A program made the position numbers and the translations under genes. Shown in pieces: positions 20,805 to 30,890 of a stretch of 64,000 nt of DNA (the stretch's first letter is position 1; the number at the start of each line of letters is the position of its first letter). The notes under the pieces are model-generated. The model searched no databases and was not told where the DNA came from. It saw only the letters and a program-made list of their open reading frames with translations. The DNA is from Lepidostoma basale (lineage: Eukaryota > Arthropoda > Insecta > Trichoptera > Lepidostomatidae): NCBI GenBank assembly GCA_022606425.2, contig JAHDVF020001375.1, forward strand, positions 558,001 to 622,000, in the 5' to 3' direction.

Positions 20805-20915
20805 GAAGGTGTAAAGCTTTCGAAACATGTCGAGAAAAATAAATTCAAAAGAGGAAAAAACCGTGTTTTAATTCTTAAAAATATCGTAATTATAGAATTC
20901 CACAGTGTTAACACC
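20805..20915 (+). repeat. Pd unit, 5' core replaced by LINE junction
   Basis: GAAGG (20805-20809) pairs with CTTTC (20817-20821); GAA, ACATGT (20825-20830) and C (20831) follow. The CTGATGA-equivalent is missing because the Ln6 sequence ends here. The downstream part ends in AATTCCACAGTGTTAACACC, also seen at 63540-63675. Confidence 0.55.
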
Positions 20916-21004
20916 TTAAGTTGATCTAAAAATAAGAAGACTTTCATATGATGATTACCAGTTACATTATATCCAATTAAATATAAACTATTTTAAAATA
21001 TGAT

Positions 21005-21237
21005 ATATAATTATTTAGAAAAGTATCACCTTCGCCAACTGATATTGGAGGGGAAAATTGAGGGACGCCGAAGGCCCGGTAGGAGACAGATGTCCTGGCT
21101 GCGAAACATGAGGGAGTGGACCGGCATCCGAAATGTGGAGGAGCTGCTCCGAGCGGCGCAGGACAGGGACAGGTTCGCCGAGGTGATCGCCAACGTTGGG
21201 GGGACTCGACAGGGCACGTGAAGAAGAAGAAGATATC
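21005..21237 (+). mobile_element. Ln5 LINE, C-terminal fragment
   Basis: The frame ends LILEGKIEGRR, then PGRRQMSWLRNMREWTG, EELLRAAQDRDRFAEVIANV and a stop before an AAG tail (21222-21232). It is the typical C-terminus of this LINE group and better preserved than the 12779-13207 copy. Confidence 0.8.
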
Positions 21238-21454
21238 ATTTTTAAGTCAATTCAATTTATTTCTACAGTAAAAATGTTCATCGCTATAAAAAATCATTCT
21301 GTAAATTGTAAAAATAGTGACGATTAAAGGCAATTTAGGATATCTGGAGAAGATGAAATTAGAATGTTATCAAATATGTACTCAATCATTGCGTCTTGAT
21401 AGTCATAACATAACAAAACGTTCACTAAAGGGTCTATAAACTCTAAGTAGCTCA

Positions 21455-21770
21455 GCGAGCCATGGAAAGGGCCATGTTTGGAATAACTTTGAGGGAAAGA
21501 ATCAGAAATGAATTCATTCGACAGCAAACTAAGGTGACTGAGGTGGCTCTGAAGATAGATGGACTGAAGTGGCGATGGGTTTGTCATATTTGTCGGAGAA
21601 CCGACAACCGCTGGGGAAGATGGGTTCTGAAGTGGAGAACGCGCATAGGGTTCAGTAGAGTTGGACTTTCCCTGTTCGCTGCGCCGACGATAAGAATTGC
21701 TGGATATTGTTGGATAAGAGTGGCCAATGGATAGAGTGCAGTGGTGTGCTTTGGGAGAGGCATAGGTTCA
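21455..21770 (+). mobile_element. Ln8 LINE, C-terminal fragment
   Basis: The frame reads MERAMFGITLRERIRNEFIR, RQQTKVTEVALKIDGLKWRW, HICRRTDNRWGRWVLKWRTR. This is the signature of the HmRTE-type LINE C-terminus (MERAMLG..LRDRIRN). After 21650 the frame is shifted but GLSLFAAPT and RIAGYCWIR remain recognisable. 5'-truncated, no RT. Confidence 0.8.
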
Positions 21771-22662
21771 GCGGTGGAGTGATTCTTAGCTATAAACTAA
21801 TGTGAATATATTCAATGGATTGGATCTTCAAATATTGGCGGAAGAAAAACAAAAGGCTTAATCTATCGAAGCATTTGTTCCTATTGTTTAAAATGAAAAC
21901 ATTTTGTTTCTCGCTTGCTTTTGTTTCGAAAAATGTTCCACAAATTATCGGCTACATTAAGTGGGCTAATTGAAACAATTGAGCACAAAAATGAAAAGCG
22001 TGGCGTTGTGAAAACATAAAACAGAAAGGTAAGTCATTAATGAATGCGCTGTGCTGTCGTGAGTAAATACTGGTGGACCGTGCAGTTTGCTGGAAATTCA
22101 GGCTTTGTTTGCATTCCCATTGTTTCGGTAAAACAAAAAAATGACATTAACTAAACAAATGGAGGGGCGCAGCACGAGCCGCCGCTGCGAGAGCCCTAAT
22201 AAAATTACCTATTTATAAAATGACGTGAATGTTAGTTTGTACGTGACAGTCATTAGGTAAACATTGAGCGCACTTCATAACGATAATCTATTAAATTAAA
22301 ACGGAAATTCCATGTTTGAAACCCTCTCCCTTCGTGATTCAGTGGTGGCACCGCGCTCAATCTTTTTGTTTGACTATAAATAATATTTCACATGCATGAA
22401 GTTTTAGAATTTTCAATTACGTCATCAATTTTACAGGCATGAAGTGTAATTCAGTTTTCATTAATTTATATTCATATAGAAGAAATAAAAAAACTTAACC
22501 AGACAAAGAATAGTGTGTAGCTAAAAATCTCTACAAAATTTATAATGAGAAATAGGTATGTGATTTTTAATGACAAAGGTTTTATTATTATTCTTGCAGA
22601 GAAATAATTATTACAATCCGGTGTTTGTTTCACGGGACGTAGGTTCAAGCCTGGATAGGAGC
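21771..22662. other. No gene recognised; GC-balanced block
   Basis: Positions 22020-22300 are less AT-rich than the surroundings and unrelated to any repeat seen here. They could hold conserved non-coding sequence; nothing specific was identified. Confidence 0.45.
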
Positions 22663-22916
22663 AGATTTTTTTCTTCTTCTTCTTCTGATTGTAGATCTTA
22701 CGATCTGTTTATGCAGGATATCAAATTTCTTCCTGTTATGAAGACGACCAGCCTTCTTTCCGTATCTTTAGTGGTCTTCCTGGTGGTCGACGGCCCTCTG
22801 GAGTCTCGTGCATCACGATATTAGGAATTCTTGCTGGATCCATTCTCTCGATAAGAATGGATTCAGCAAGAATTCCTAATATCGTGTTGCACGAGACTCC
22901 TCACACTCCACCAGAC
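22663..22916 (-). mobile_element. Ln2 LINE tail with inverted partial copy (foldback)
   Basis: The part 22663-22850 is the complement of an Ln2 3' end (CTT tail at the left, then the reverse of GRRPPGRPPKR coding). At 22853-22916 the segment running from GAATGGATTCAGCAAGAATT to CACGAGACT is repeated in opposite orientation. Arms of about 46 bp flank a very short loop. This is the structure expected from twin priming during LINE insertion. Confidence 0.7.
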
Positions 22917-23037
22917 CAAATTTCTTTATAATATTAATGAGATGTTTTTTCTCAAATTGGAAATTAGGTAATTAATTCCAATACTAACTAATCTTATTTT
23001 TAATAAAGTGTATTGTACTATTAATTTCATAATATTA

Positions 23038-23092
23038 GATTTTTTACTTTCATTTTATACAATATCCTTATATTGTATGAAAGTAAAAAATG
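23038..23092. repeat. Small hairpin, arms about 22 bp
   Basis: TTTTTTACTTTCAT and ATACAATAT are mirrored by ATATTGTAT and GAAAGTAAAAAA. No flanking duplication was recognised. Confidence 0.6.
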
Positions 23093-23134
23093 TGCAACAA
23101 AGACTTGTATTTTGATAATCACGTGATTTTTGTC

Positions 23135-23182
23135 TTCTTCTTCTTCTTCTTCTCCTAATAGACTTTTGGTCTGTTCCTGATT
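23135..23182 (-). mobile_element. Ln2 tail, about 48 bp
   Basis: A CTT repeat followed by CTAATAGACTTTTGGTCTGTTC, similar to the complement of Ln2 3' UTRs. Confidence 0.45.
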
Positions 23183-23931
23183 TTTGTAATATAAATTTTA
23201 AAAAAAATCTGATGACAATCTAGTAGGTAATTATTTTTAAACCACGTATTCAAATTAAAGTTTTTTGCTTACACATGAAAAAACGTTTAGAAAACACGGT
23301 TTTCTATGTATTCAATAGTGAAATAAAATATATATGAATTATAGGGTAATATTTAAACAAAAATAAATAATAAAAAACTACATAAAATGGTTGGTCTATT
23401 GTTGTTCTTGAATATCCATTGGCTTATCAATTTAAAAAAAATACAAATTGGAATGATGATATAAAATTAGCATTGAATTTAGATTTCTATTTTGATAGTC
23501 CTTATGCCGTACCGCTGTTTACATCGAAGGCAAATATTAAACTGTCAAAACAAATTTATCGAAGGCCATAATACCGGCGCGAGTGACACAAGTAAGTAGC
23601 GGTCCTTCAATAGCGGGGCCTAACTGAATTGTATAAATAATGATACGGCAAAGGTTAGCAACCCTCTGCCCCCAATTTGAACATAAAAAGAGTTACAGTC
23701 CCCGGGGGTATCGCGTGAGGGGGCGGGTGACAGCCCCGGGCGCTGGCGGGGCGGCAGGGGAGCGTAGGGGCCCCACCGACATTATACGATTCATTTGCAC
23801 TGAACGATTATTTCCTGCCGAAGGAGTTACAGTTGGGTGTGTTAATCTCTCAACATGCGAAGAACGGAGTATCGGGTTTCGGAATTGTTCACGATAAGGT
23901 ATTCGTAAATGCTGGGTATGTAGTTACTCAT
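23183..23931. other. No gene recognised; GC-rich island at 23690-23800
   Basis: The island contains runs such as CCCCGGGGG and GAGGGGGCGGG in AT-rich surroundings. An 85-codon frame across it (23640-23897) has no recognisable domain. Confidence 0.45.
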
Positions 23932-24075
23932 GCTTCTTCTCTTCTTAGTGTATGCCTTGTGGTCTGTTTTTTTTTAACAGGAATTGCCCCTTCTGTGAGG
24001 TCTATTCTCAGCTGTTTTTCCATCTCTTTGGTGGTCCATTCGGAGATCGTCTACCTTGGGGTTGACCGTGTAACC
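23932..24075 (-). mobile_element. Ln2-like tail, degraded
   Basis: The left edge has CTTCTTCTCTTCTTAG, then a TGTGGTCTG box and GGTGGTCCATT(C), parallel to the other minus-strand Ln2 tails. Confidence 0.5.
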
Positions 24076-24297
24076 CAATGAGAGGGAGTCTGGATGGATT
24101 CATTCTTATCACGTGTGCATATACAAGTATCTTATATCTTCTCAATTCGCACCAATATCTTCTCGTTTATATCTATCAATATGAATATATACTCGTATCA
24201 ATATTTATATATCAACTTTATATATCAATATCTTCTCTCGTATATGTGGTAAAACGATTAATAATAGATTTTCAAGTGCTGATATAACAAAATAATG

Positions 24298-24450
24298 TAG
24301 AGCGGAAGAAACTATTGTGAACAAGATTATGGAAGGATCGCTGTGTTGGTTCGGACATATGGAGCTCATGGATGGAGAAGGAATGGTTGAGAAAGTATAT
24401 GTACATCAAAGATGTAAATGGAGTACGGAGTCGAGGTAGACCGAGGCATA
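24298..24450 (+). mobile_element. Ln1 LINE, fragment truncated at both ends
   Basis: Encodes the VNKIMEGSLCWFGHMELMDG-type region and the start of the GRPR motif, then stops. It resembles the 446-783 subfamily (MDGE) more than the common one. Confidence 0.7.
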
Positions 24451-24552
24451 TTTCCCTTCTACTGGAGTTTAAAGATACAATATAGACACAAAAATATAGT
24501 AGAATTACATAAATTTATTACAATGCGTATCTCTTTTAATATAAATTAACTT

Positions 24553-24604
24553 ATTCTTCTTCTTCTTCTGCTTGGATTAGGCTTTTAACCTGTTATCCCT
24601 TGCG
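24553..24604 (-). mobile_element. Ln2-like tail stub
   Basis: A CTT repeat followed by TGCTTGGATTAGGCTTTTAACC; a 3' stub only. Confidence 0.4.
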
Positions 24605-25127
24605 TCATCTAATCAAATCAAATGAAATCAGTTTATTTACTCAAAAGACATTACAAACAGCATAAATGTTTAAGGTATCTATTGAGTACAGGTAAAATAT
24701 TATACACATACAACATAATACCAGGAACGCATTAGTGATGGTTCGACATTAGGAAGACAAGATACTTTCTAAAGTCAAGACTATTTGTCCCCTGAACGTA
24801 CTTTCACTAATATGAAAGACGTCGATCTCCGAGGAGACCGCGTTCAGCAGACTAATTGCTCTTCTCACCGGTGTCACCAGAGGCAGATTGGTTCTGGCGG
24901 CCGGTAGGTAAAACAATCTGTGCTGTCGCTGTCGGAGATATCTATCGGGGACAAAAATACCAACATCCTCCAGTACGGCCGAGTTCTCGAAGTATCCCCT
25001 AATTAATCTAAATAAATGGGTTATTAGATGTCCATCACTTCGAAGCTGCAGAAAATTGGTTCCGAGCATTCCCAAAAGAAATGCCGTGGGATAGAGCCAC
25101 GGATAACTACCATACTCCCTCATGTAG
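24605..25127 (-). mobile_element. Ln6 LINE, C-terminal fragment with GATTT tail
   Basis: A 130-codon minus frame (25141-24749) includes GYFENSAVLEDVGIFVPDRY, RQRQHRLFYLP, RTNLPLVTPVRRAISLLNAV and EIDVFHISESTFRGQI. Such ends (R.RLF..P..RT......P..RA..L.N) are found in CR1/Jockey-group LINE proteins; the clade is inferred. The tail is visible as AATCAAATCAAAT at 24610-24624. Best preserved Ln6 end in the window. Confidence 0.75.
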
Positions 25128-25134
25128 AGATACT

Positions 25135-25235
25135 TCATCATGTTTCTTCTTGAGAAGTGGACTTTCTGTCTCTTTGGAGATCATTTCTGTGGTCTGCTTC
25201 TTTGAAGTAGACCGTCCCTTGTTAACGTGCGTTAC
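25135..25235 (-). mobile_element. Possible Ln2-like fragment
   Basis: CTTCTTGAGAAGTGGACTTT, TGTGGTCTGCTTCTTTG and GTAGACCGTCCC resemble the complement of Ln2 or Ln3 tails. Weak. Confidence 0.3.
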
Positions 25236-25263
25236 TCTATACAAAAAATATAATATATTAAGA

Positions 25264-25645
25264 ATATATACTGTATGCTCCAAATTTCCGCACGAAATCA
25301 TTTCATAACTGTATTATATAATATTTAAGGCAATTTATCTTCCTTACAAATTGACATATATGTAGTGGATATCTTAAGATTAACTGTAGTGAATAAATTA
25401 ATGAACACCTTATAACACGAGGAACAAAGTGACAAATATAAAAATAAAAGAGGAAATAATTGTATGCTCCAAATTTCCGCACAAAATTACTCAAAAACTC
25501 TATTGTATTCAAATTTAAGGCGATTTGTCTTCCTTACAAGTTGGCGTCCAATAGTGGATCTATTTAGATATAAATATAGTGAATAATTAACTAACGCTCT
25601 TATAATGTAAGAAAAAAATGAGATAGATAGATGTTCGGTTGGCAT
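25264..25645. repeat. Tandem duplication, 189-bp period
   Basis: TGTATGCTCCAAATTTCCGC occurs at about 25272 and 25461, each followed by AAGGC(A/G)ATTT(A/G)TCTTCCTTAC, then AGTGGAT, then AGTGAATAA. No coding potential was seen. Confidence 0.8.
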
Positions 25646-26280
25646 TAATATAATTGCATACATATTTTCCTGAAGTCTATTAATTTATATTTTTTTACAT
25701 AGTTTTTGCTGTAATTATGTGAAGGTGTATTTGATAAAACAATCATACGAGTATTGAATAAATAAGAATTTTTTTTTTAAATAAATGTTAATAATGTGTT
25801 ATATTCTGATGTTTTTTTAAACAATGGGTATTGTGTTTTTTACATCTATTAGAAATGTAGGAGTATGCGATACCTAATAAAAGTAAGTGAAGTTGGTTTG
25901 TGTTCGTCCCGGTATCTGTATTAATCATCTCAGGACATGGCAAGGGATTGCTGTATCTAGGAAGGCTAGAAGGACGTCTCGCAGTGAAACTAATGCTCTG
26001 TCCGAGATATTGCGAAAAATATTAATTATTTGCTTCCCTTGACACAGAACAGACTACCAGAAACTGCGGGAACTAAACCGTATCAACAATCTGTCATAAA
26101 CTTATGGGAGGGGAACGTATTCACATATGTACAAGACCATAATCATGTAACTATGAAAACACACAAAAAATCTATGCTTTATATACAATACATGTACATT
26201 ATATAAGTGTGAACTTATCACATATATTTATTGTTTCATAAGGTGAAACAGGTAATTTATATAGAATTAAAATAAAATTA
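25646..26280. other. No gene recognised
   Basis: AT-rich; 25880-26110 is mixed composition and single-copy. Confidence 0.5.
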
Positions 26281-26560
26281 AGATGGTTTGGACATATGGA
26301 AAGAATGAATGAAGAAAGAATGGTAAAAAAATTATATGTTAATGATGTAAATGGAACCAGAAATAGAGCGATCGATCAAATAAATCAAATATTGAATGTC
26401 GGCCATGTGAGGAGTCAGAGAAATCGACGCGCGTGCATGACACGATGTATGAATGTTGAGGAAGCGAGAGAAATATGTCAGGAAAGAAAAGTGTGGCAGT
26501 CCATTCTTTCTGCCTACCCCTTCGGGGAGACGGCGTGATGGTTAGTTAGTTAGTTTATTA
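26281..26560 (+). mobile_element. Ln1 LINE, clean 3' end
   Basis: The frame 26296-26538 reads MERMNEERMVKKLYVNDVNG to QSILSAYPFGETA and a stop, followed by GGTTAGTTAGTTAG. An in-frame deletion removes the GRPRKTWH motif. This shows the consensus 3' end CTTCGGGGAGACGGCGTGAT. Confidence 0.8.
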
Positions 26561-26649
26561 AAATAAAACTTCTGTATTACAGGTGTTTTTATCAATATTA
26601 AAACTTATTAAATCAAAGTGTATTTTTATGAATGAACTCTGAATTATAT

Positions 26650-26760
26650 TATTAAAGAAATGTAATACATTACTATGCCATGCTAAGGCATTATCAAATG
26701 TTCCTTAGCTCGGCAGAATATATCGCTCTCAAAAATATAATGCAACTTCCAGAAAACCAA
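26650..26760 (+). repeat. Pf repeat remnant
   Basis: TGCCATGCTAAGG and CCTTAGCTCGGCA form an imperfect hairpin around CATTATCAAATGTT. The 38140-38300 region has the same hairpin with GCGAAACAAGTC after it. Confidence 0.45.
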
Positions 26761-27540
26761 ATCTTAATTATAATTTCTGACAGTAAAAAATATAAGTGTG
26801 CAGTTGTTCTTATAATTGAAATGGCAATTTACTAAATGCCAAAATTAAATTCGTATATTTTTTGCAAACATTAGACTGATGTGAAGATATTTCGAAAGAA
26901 TAAATACGTTTTGGATTTTAATATATGGACACTTAGTTAGTTAAACACACAATTTAAAGAAGGAAAAACATTTTCATTAAAACAATATTAACGCAGCATC
27001 CCTGGTTAGAAGCCAGCCAACTCATTTTAAAAACATAAGTTTATATTTTATGTGAGTTTTACTTTATTACTGTGTTAAATTTAAAACGCCTTTTTTTAAT
27101 ACTGAAATCATACGGAATGTTCTAAAATCATTGTATCCTAGGTTAATGAAAAATCCTTGGAGTGGACAAAGCAAATGAAAAACAGTTACAAGTCAGGCCC
27201 TAATATGTAGGCATCTCAGGACGGTTGAGTGGAAAGCGTTTAATTAAAACCATAAAGAAAATTGGACATGAGATAAATACCGTTTCTGGCAGAGCGAAGA
27301 GGGGGTTCAGATCTACTGGTTAGAAAATTATAAACCTGGAGTAATAATATTTAAATAAAAATCGATGGCTTAGAAATATTTTTTTCTCCGTCGTATAAAT
27401 GGCAAGAAAGCTTTGTATTATACATATATCTTAGAGATGGCTCTAAAGAGGGTCTATATTTCTTTTTTCCCTTACCATTAAGGTGGAAGGAAGGAAGTGG
27501 AGATGGAATAGTTTAAAAATATGACAATAAATTATACGCT
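26761..27540. other. No gene recognised
   Basis: AT-rich; nothing supported. Confidence 0.5.
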
Positions 27541-27553
27541 TTCTTAACACGAT

Positions 27554-27987
27554 ATGGGCCCAGACTTTTTTAGGCATCTCTCCCAGACTTACATTTTAAT
27601 ATTATATACACCACTTTTCATATATAAAATTAAATGTAAGGATTATGCTTTTTACATAAGCAAAACAGGACGAACATTTAAATCGCGTATCAACCAACAC
27701 AAACAAGCTTTCACCAAACATACTATTTTTTCTGAGATGGCTCCAACCATTGTATTGAATTTGAACATAGTTTCGATAAAAATGACACAATATTTCTACA
27801 TATAATCAACAATTGTAATAAATTAAACAAACTAGAAACTATAGAAATCCTCAAGTCAGTTGAATTGGGTGAAAACACAATTAATAATCAGATTTCTCCT
27901 TTTACGCCTTTCTCCTTAAATACTTTGTCTACCCAAACTCTTATTCCAAATCATATGCCCATAAATCATTTATTAATTTCTATATAA
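27554..27987 (+). pseudogene. Penelope-type GIY-YIG endonuclease remnant
   Basis: The first frame shows IYKIKCKDYAFYISKTGRTF followed by KSRINQHKQAF. This matches the GIY-YIG endonuclease end of Penelope-like proteins, where FYIG.TGR and R....H are conserved; here YIG is YIS, so a key glycine is lost. A frameshift near 27745 is needed to continue into FDKNDTIFLHIINNCNKLNK and LETIEILKSVELGE, ending at TAA 27985-27987. The product would cut DNA for retroelement insertion. About 145 codons remain, compared with several hundred for a full PLE protein. Inactive. Confidence 0.7.
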
Positions 27988-28229
27988 AATATGTCTTTTC
28001 AAATGTATGTTTTTTCTAAATTACAATTTTATATTATCATTATATTATTACGTATTATTATTGTTTAATATTATTTATTAGTTCTTGCTGATAAAAAATA
28101 ATTATCAGTACATACAACAATTAGCCCAGGTTATTTTTTAAAATCTAAATGTATTGTTCCTTTCTATATTATCGAATTTTTAATGCGTTTTTTTTATTTT
28201 AGTATTTTTTTGCTTAGTTTTTATTATTT

Positions 28230-28280
28230 ACACCTGAAGATGGAGGTATCCTCTGAAACATGTAGTATTTTTTAAATATT
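28230..28280 (+). ncRNA. Pc hammerhead-like unit after the Penelope frame
   Basis: CTGAAGA (28234-28240), extra T, GGAGG (28242-28246) with CCTCT (28250-28254, one wobble), GAA, ACATGT (28258-28263), A (28264). The core fits CTGANGA, and A is allowed at the cleavage position. Stem I is only partly paired (ACAC with GTAT). Confidence 0.6.
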
Positions 28281-28330
28281 TTGTGGATTATAAACAAAAT
28301 TATTTTCAATTTCCTAAGTGTATAATAATG

Positions 28331-28869
28331 ATTTATTTTATTAGTAGTCACCACTAGAGTGCCTTCAAAATATTTCTGATCCCACTATTGCCATTTTAGA
28401 AATCTAGAATGCAGTTAAAACGACGTTTCGAACATAAAATTTGAACTAAATAAATCTAATCTAATAATATTTTACTAAACTAGCATATCTTTCAACAACA
28501 AAAAATATATAACAACATTTTTGTTTCGATCCTATTTGTCTAATTAAATTATTTAAAATCTCTACTAACTAGTTAAAAAAACTTATTTTTAATAAACTTG
28601 AGACGTTAACCAGGTGAAATATTGCACGCTGAATAGAACACTGGCTTAACTCAAAAAAGCAAGTTTTGCTCAATCCGACATGAGTCGGTGTTTTAACAAA
28701 AACAGTCAAAAAACACGTTCGAATGGATAGCGTTAACATTGTGAAAAATAGACGGATAGCGTTAACACAAGCCTCTGTCTAATGTTAACTCAATTATGAC
28801 CTAAACCGTAATCGGTCAGTTTACTATTAAACGTGCGATATCGCGATGAAGAATTTTTTGTGAATTAAA
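28331..28869. other. No gene recognised
   Basis: AT-rich. GATAGCGTTAACA occurs twice (about 28727 and 28755). A block near 28590-28620 resembles the Pf flank at 38125. Confidence 0.4.
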
Positions 28870-29095
28870 ATTAAAATTAAAATAAGTTTCTTCTATGTTC
28901 GCCATAGTTTGTGTTGTAGATGTTTTGTCAAAACTGATCATATTTGTAAACAATTTTATAATATTTAAATATGTATCTTTATAATATGTACCACTGAAGA
29001 AGGACCGGTTGTCCGAAACAGGTCTGATATGTAATTTTAATTTTTTAAATGTTAGTGATGTATATACAAAGTATATAAAAAAGAAAATGACAAAT
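28870..29095 (+). mobile_element. Pg repeat with hammerhead-like core
   Basis: TTTCTTCTATGTTCGCCATA, then TTTGTGTTGTAGATG, then the core CTGAAGA (28994-29000), an extra A, GGAC with GTCC, GAA (29015-29017), ACAGGT and C (29024). Compared with the 3366-3595 copy, stem II differs in both strands but still pairs. Confidence 0.55.
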
Positions 29096-29854
29096 TGAAA
29101 TAAGTTTTCAAATAAATAGCAATTAATGACTGTATAGAGTGAACTGCCCCGTGTTAATGTGAGAGCGGTCATCCCATTTGGTGTCTTGTTTTAAGGTTGG
29201 TTTGGCGCATCCACTTTTATTCCCTCGCAAGGGATGGCCCTCCATCTGCCCTTACGGCGGTCCCGACCAAGGGGGAGCAGGGAGGGGAGGGCCCGAGGAG
29301 CCCATTTGCAAGGGTTGCTGTTACTCTGCCTTATATGGTTACATTGCGAATTCACTCAGATTAAGGTTATTTTAAAATACACCCAAACGTCATTTTAGAA
29401 TGATTTTAATATATCGTCACTGATAAAAACAGTGAATGTATGATAGAATAAATACGATGAAAATTCAATCTTGCGGACAAATGAGTGATTTATTTTAAAT
29501 ACGATTATTATTATTTTAAAACGAGTATATAAAAAAGTAGACGGTGAAAATCTGGAACAAGTGATTTTTAAGAAAATTTGAACCTAATATTACGAAATTG
29601 GCGCAAATGTTGTGTTTATCTAATGTTAATATGACAAAAAGGCAATAAATACATAATGTTTATAAAAATAATCACGTGGTTTATTTTTATTTCTCCTATT
29701 TTTTTATTTATAGTAGGAAATCGAATGCATAAAATGCATACGTGGAGAAAAGTGTAAATTTTGAATTTCGAATATTGTGTGTTGGAAGGGGGGGGGGGGG
29801 CTGGATAATTTACCAGTGGTAAAGGGGGCAATTCTTTCAATACGGTTAAGAAAC
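29096..29854. other. No gene recognised; G tract
   Basis: A 13-G run lies at 29788-29800. AAGAAACACTG near 29852 resembles the end of a hAT-type MITE, but no partner end was found. Positions 29200-29330 are GC-rich. Confidence 0.4.
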
Positions 29855-30140
29855 ACTGGTTTAGATACATGGAAAGAATGAGTGAAGAGAGAATGGTGAA
29901 GAAGGTATATGTTAAAGACGTGAACGGAGCTAAAAATAGGGGAAGGCCGAGGAAAACGTGGCACGCTCAAATCAATCAAATATTAAATGTCGGTTACGTG
30001 AGGAGATGGAGAAATCAACGGGCGTGCATGACAAGATTTATGAATGAAGAGGAGACGAGAGAAGTATCTCAGGACATAACATCGTGGCGGTCCATTATTT
30101 CTGTCTAGCCCTCCGGGGAGACGGCGTAATGGTTAGTTAG
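29855..30140 (+). mobile_element. Ln1 LINE, 3' fragment
   Basis: The frame 29869-30108 starts MERMSEERMVKKVYVKDVNG and keeps the GRPRKTWHAQ motif. A stop within the usual SAYPFGETA end shortens the protein. Ends in GGTTAGTTAGTT. Confidence 0.8.
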
Positions 30141-30249
30141 TTATTTAGTCAAAATAGTACGAATGACAGTTTTATGAATAATTATAAATAAAACAAGATT
30201 CATTTACATGGCTCAGAGTTCAGACATATAGAAAGAATGAATTAAGGAA

Positions 30250-30365
30250 GCTTCTTCTTTTTCTCTTTCCGATGGCGCTTCAGCTATAGCGTTCCTTGGC
30301 CTCCTGAAACTTTCGCTTCCATCTCCATCTGTCCTCAGCCGCCGGTTTTCTTTCGCCAACTAGAG
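30250..30365 (-). mobile_element. LINE-like tail of a further family
   Basis: CTTCTTCTTTTTCTCTTTCC at the left, then GATGGCGCTTCAGC and TTCCTTGGCCTCCTGAAACT. Pattern as for minus-strand AAG-tailed LINEs. Confidence 0.4.
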
Positions 30366-30384
30366 AGGGCTGCATTTCATCATC

Positions 30385-30450
30385 TCATATTGACCGGTTT
30401 CAACAGAGATGGTAGTAAGCTGCCGAAACTGGCTGAAATAAGAATAAAAA
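30385..30450. repeat. Pe divergent pair, degraded
   Basis: The left half (minus) ends in GAAACCGGTC. The right half (plus) has GGTAG with CTGCC, GAA and ACTGGC. The two 5' sides overlap near 30403. Confidence 0.4.
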
Positions 30451-30546
30451 GTGAAATAAAACCAAGAACATATTTTAAATAAATTATATATGTATTTTTT
30501 TTATTGTTTGTGTCAGATGTTTGGAACACCTAATCAGTGCCGGCAC

Positions 30547-30770
30547 TTCCATAGAAGCCCAGAAGCCCTGATTGCGTAAGAAATTTTGAATCAAAACCTC
30601 TTCTGGCTTACTGAGATTCAGCTCATGTGACTATTCCTCTTACGTCTGAAGGGAACATTGTTGGAAGGTGATTTGGTGGGTTGTTGGTTTATGCGGGGGC
30701 ATGATTACTTAGATTTGGGGGTTTTGATTCAAAATTTCTTACGCAAGCCGGGCTTCTGGACTTCTATGGG
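30547..30770. repeat. Inverted repeat, about 52-bp arms
   Basis: TTCCATAGAAGCCCAGAAGC through TTTTGATTCAAAATTTC is mirrored: left arm 30547-30598, right arm 30719-30770, spacer about 120 bp. It leads directly into the Pa unit at 30787. Confidence 0.75.
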
Positions 30771-30779
30771 AGTATCGCC

Positions 30780-30890
30780 ACTGCAACTGATGATACCAAC
30801 TTGCGAAACAGCTGTCGCGACAATTTCAGAAAAAGAATTGATTAATTGTGATACATATAATAACAGTCTTTCAAAATTGAAATAATTATA
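30780..30890 (+). ncRNA. Pa hammerhead-like unit
   Basis: CTGATGA (30787-30793), extra T, a shrunken stem II (CAA-C-TTG), GAA (30805-30807), ACAGCTGT (30808-30815), C (30816). Core and stem III are perfect, stem II is short. Confidence 0.5.

Larger units (their letters stand above)
27541..28330 (+). mobile_element. Penelope-like element, 3' part with hammerhead-like unit
   Basis: Contains the C-terminal part of a Penelope-type protein (27554-27987), an AT-rich 3' region and a Pc hammerhead-like unit (28234-28264) followed by the Pc flank (TATTTTGTGGATTATAAAC). The link between a Penelope reading frame and a downstream hammerhead-like unit is the main reason for classing the other units as Penelope-derived. 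The reverse-transcriptase part is missing. Confidence 0.7.

Noticed and set aside
23640..23897. Possible host exon in a GC-rich island
   Set aside because: The 85-codon frame has no recognised motif, and no supporting splice sites or neighbouring exons were found.
29788..29860. Second hAT-type MITE
   Set aside because: Only one end-like sequence was seen; the other end and target duplication are missing.
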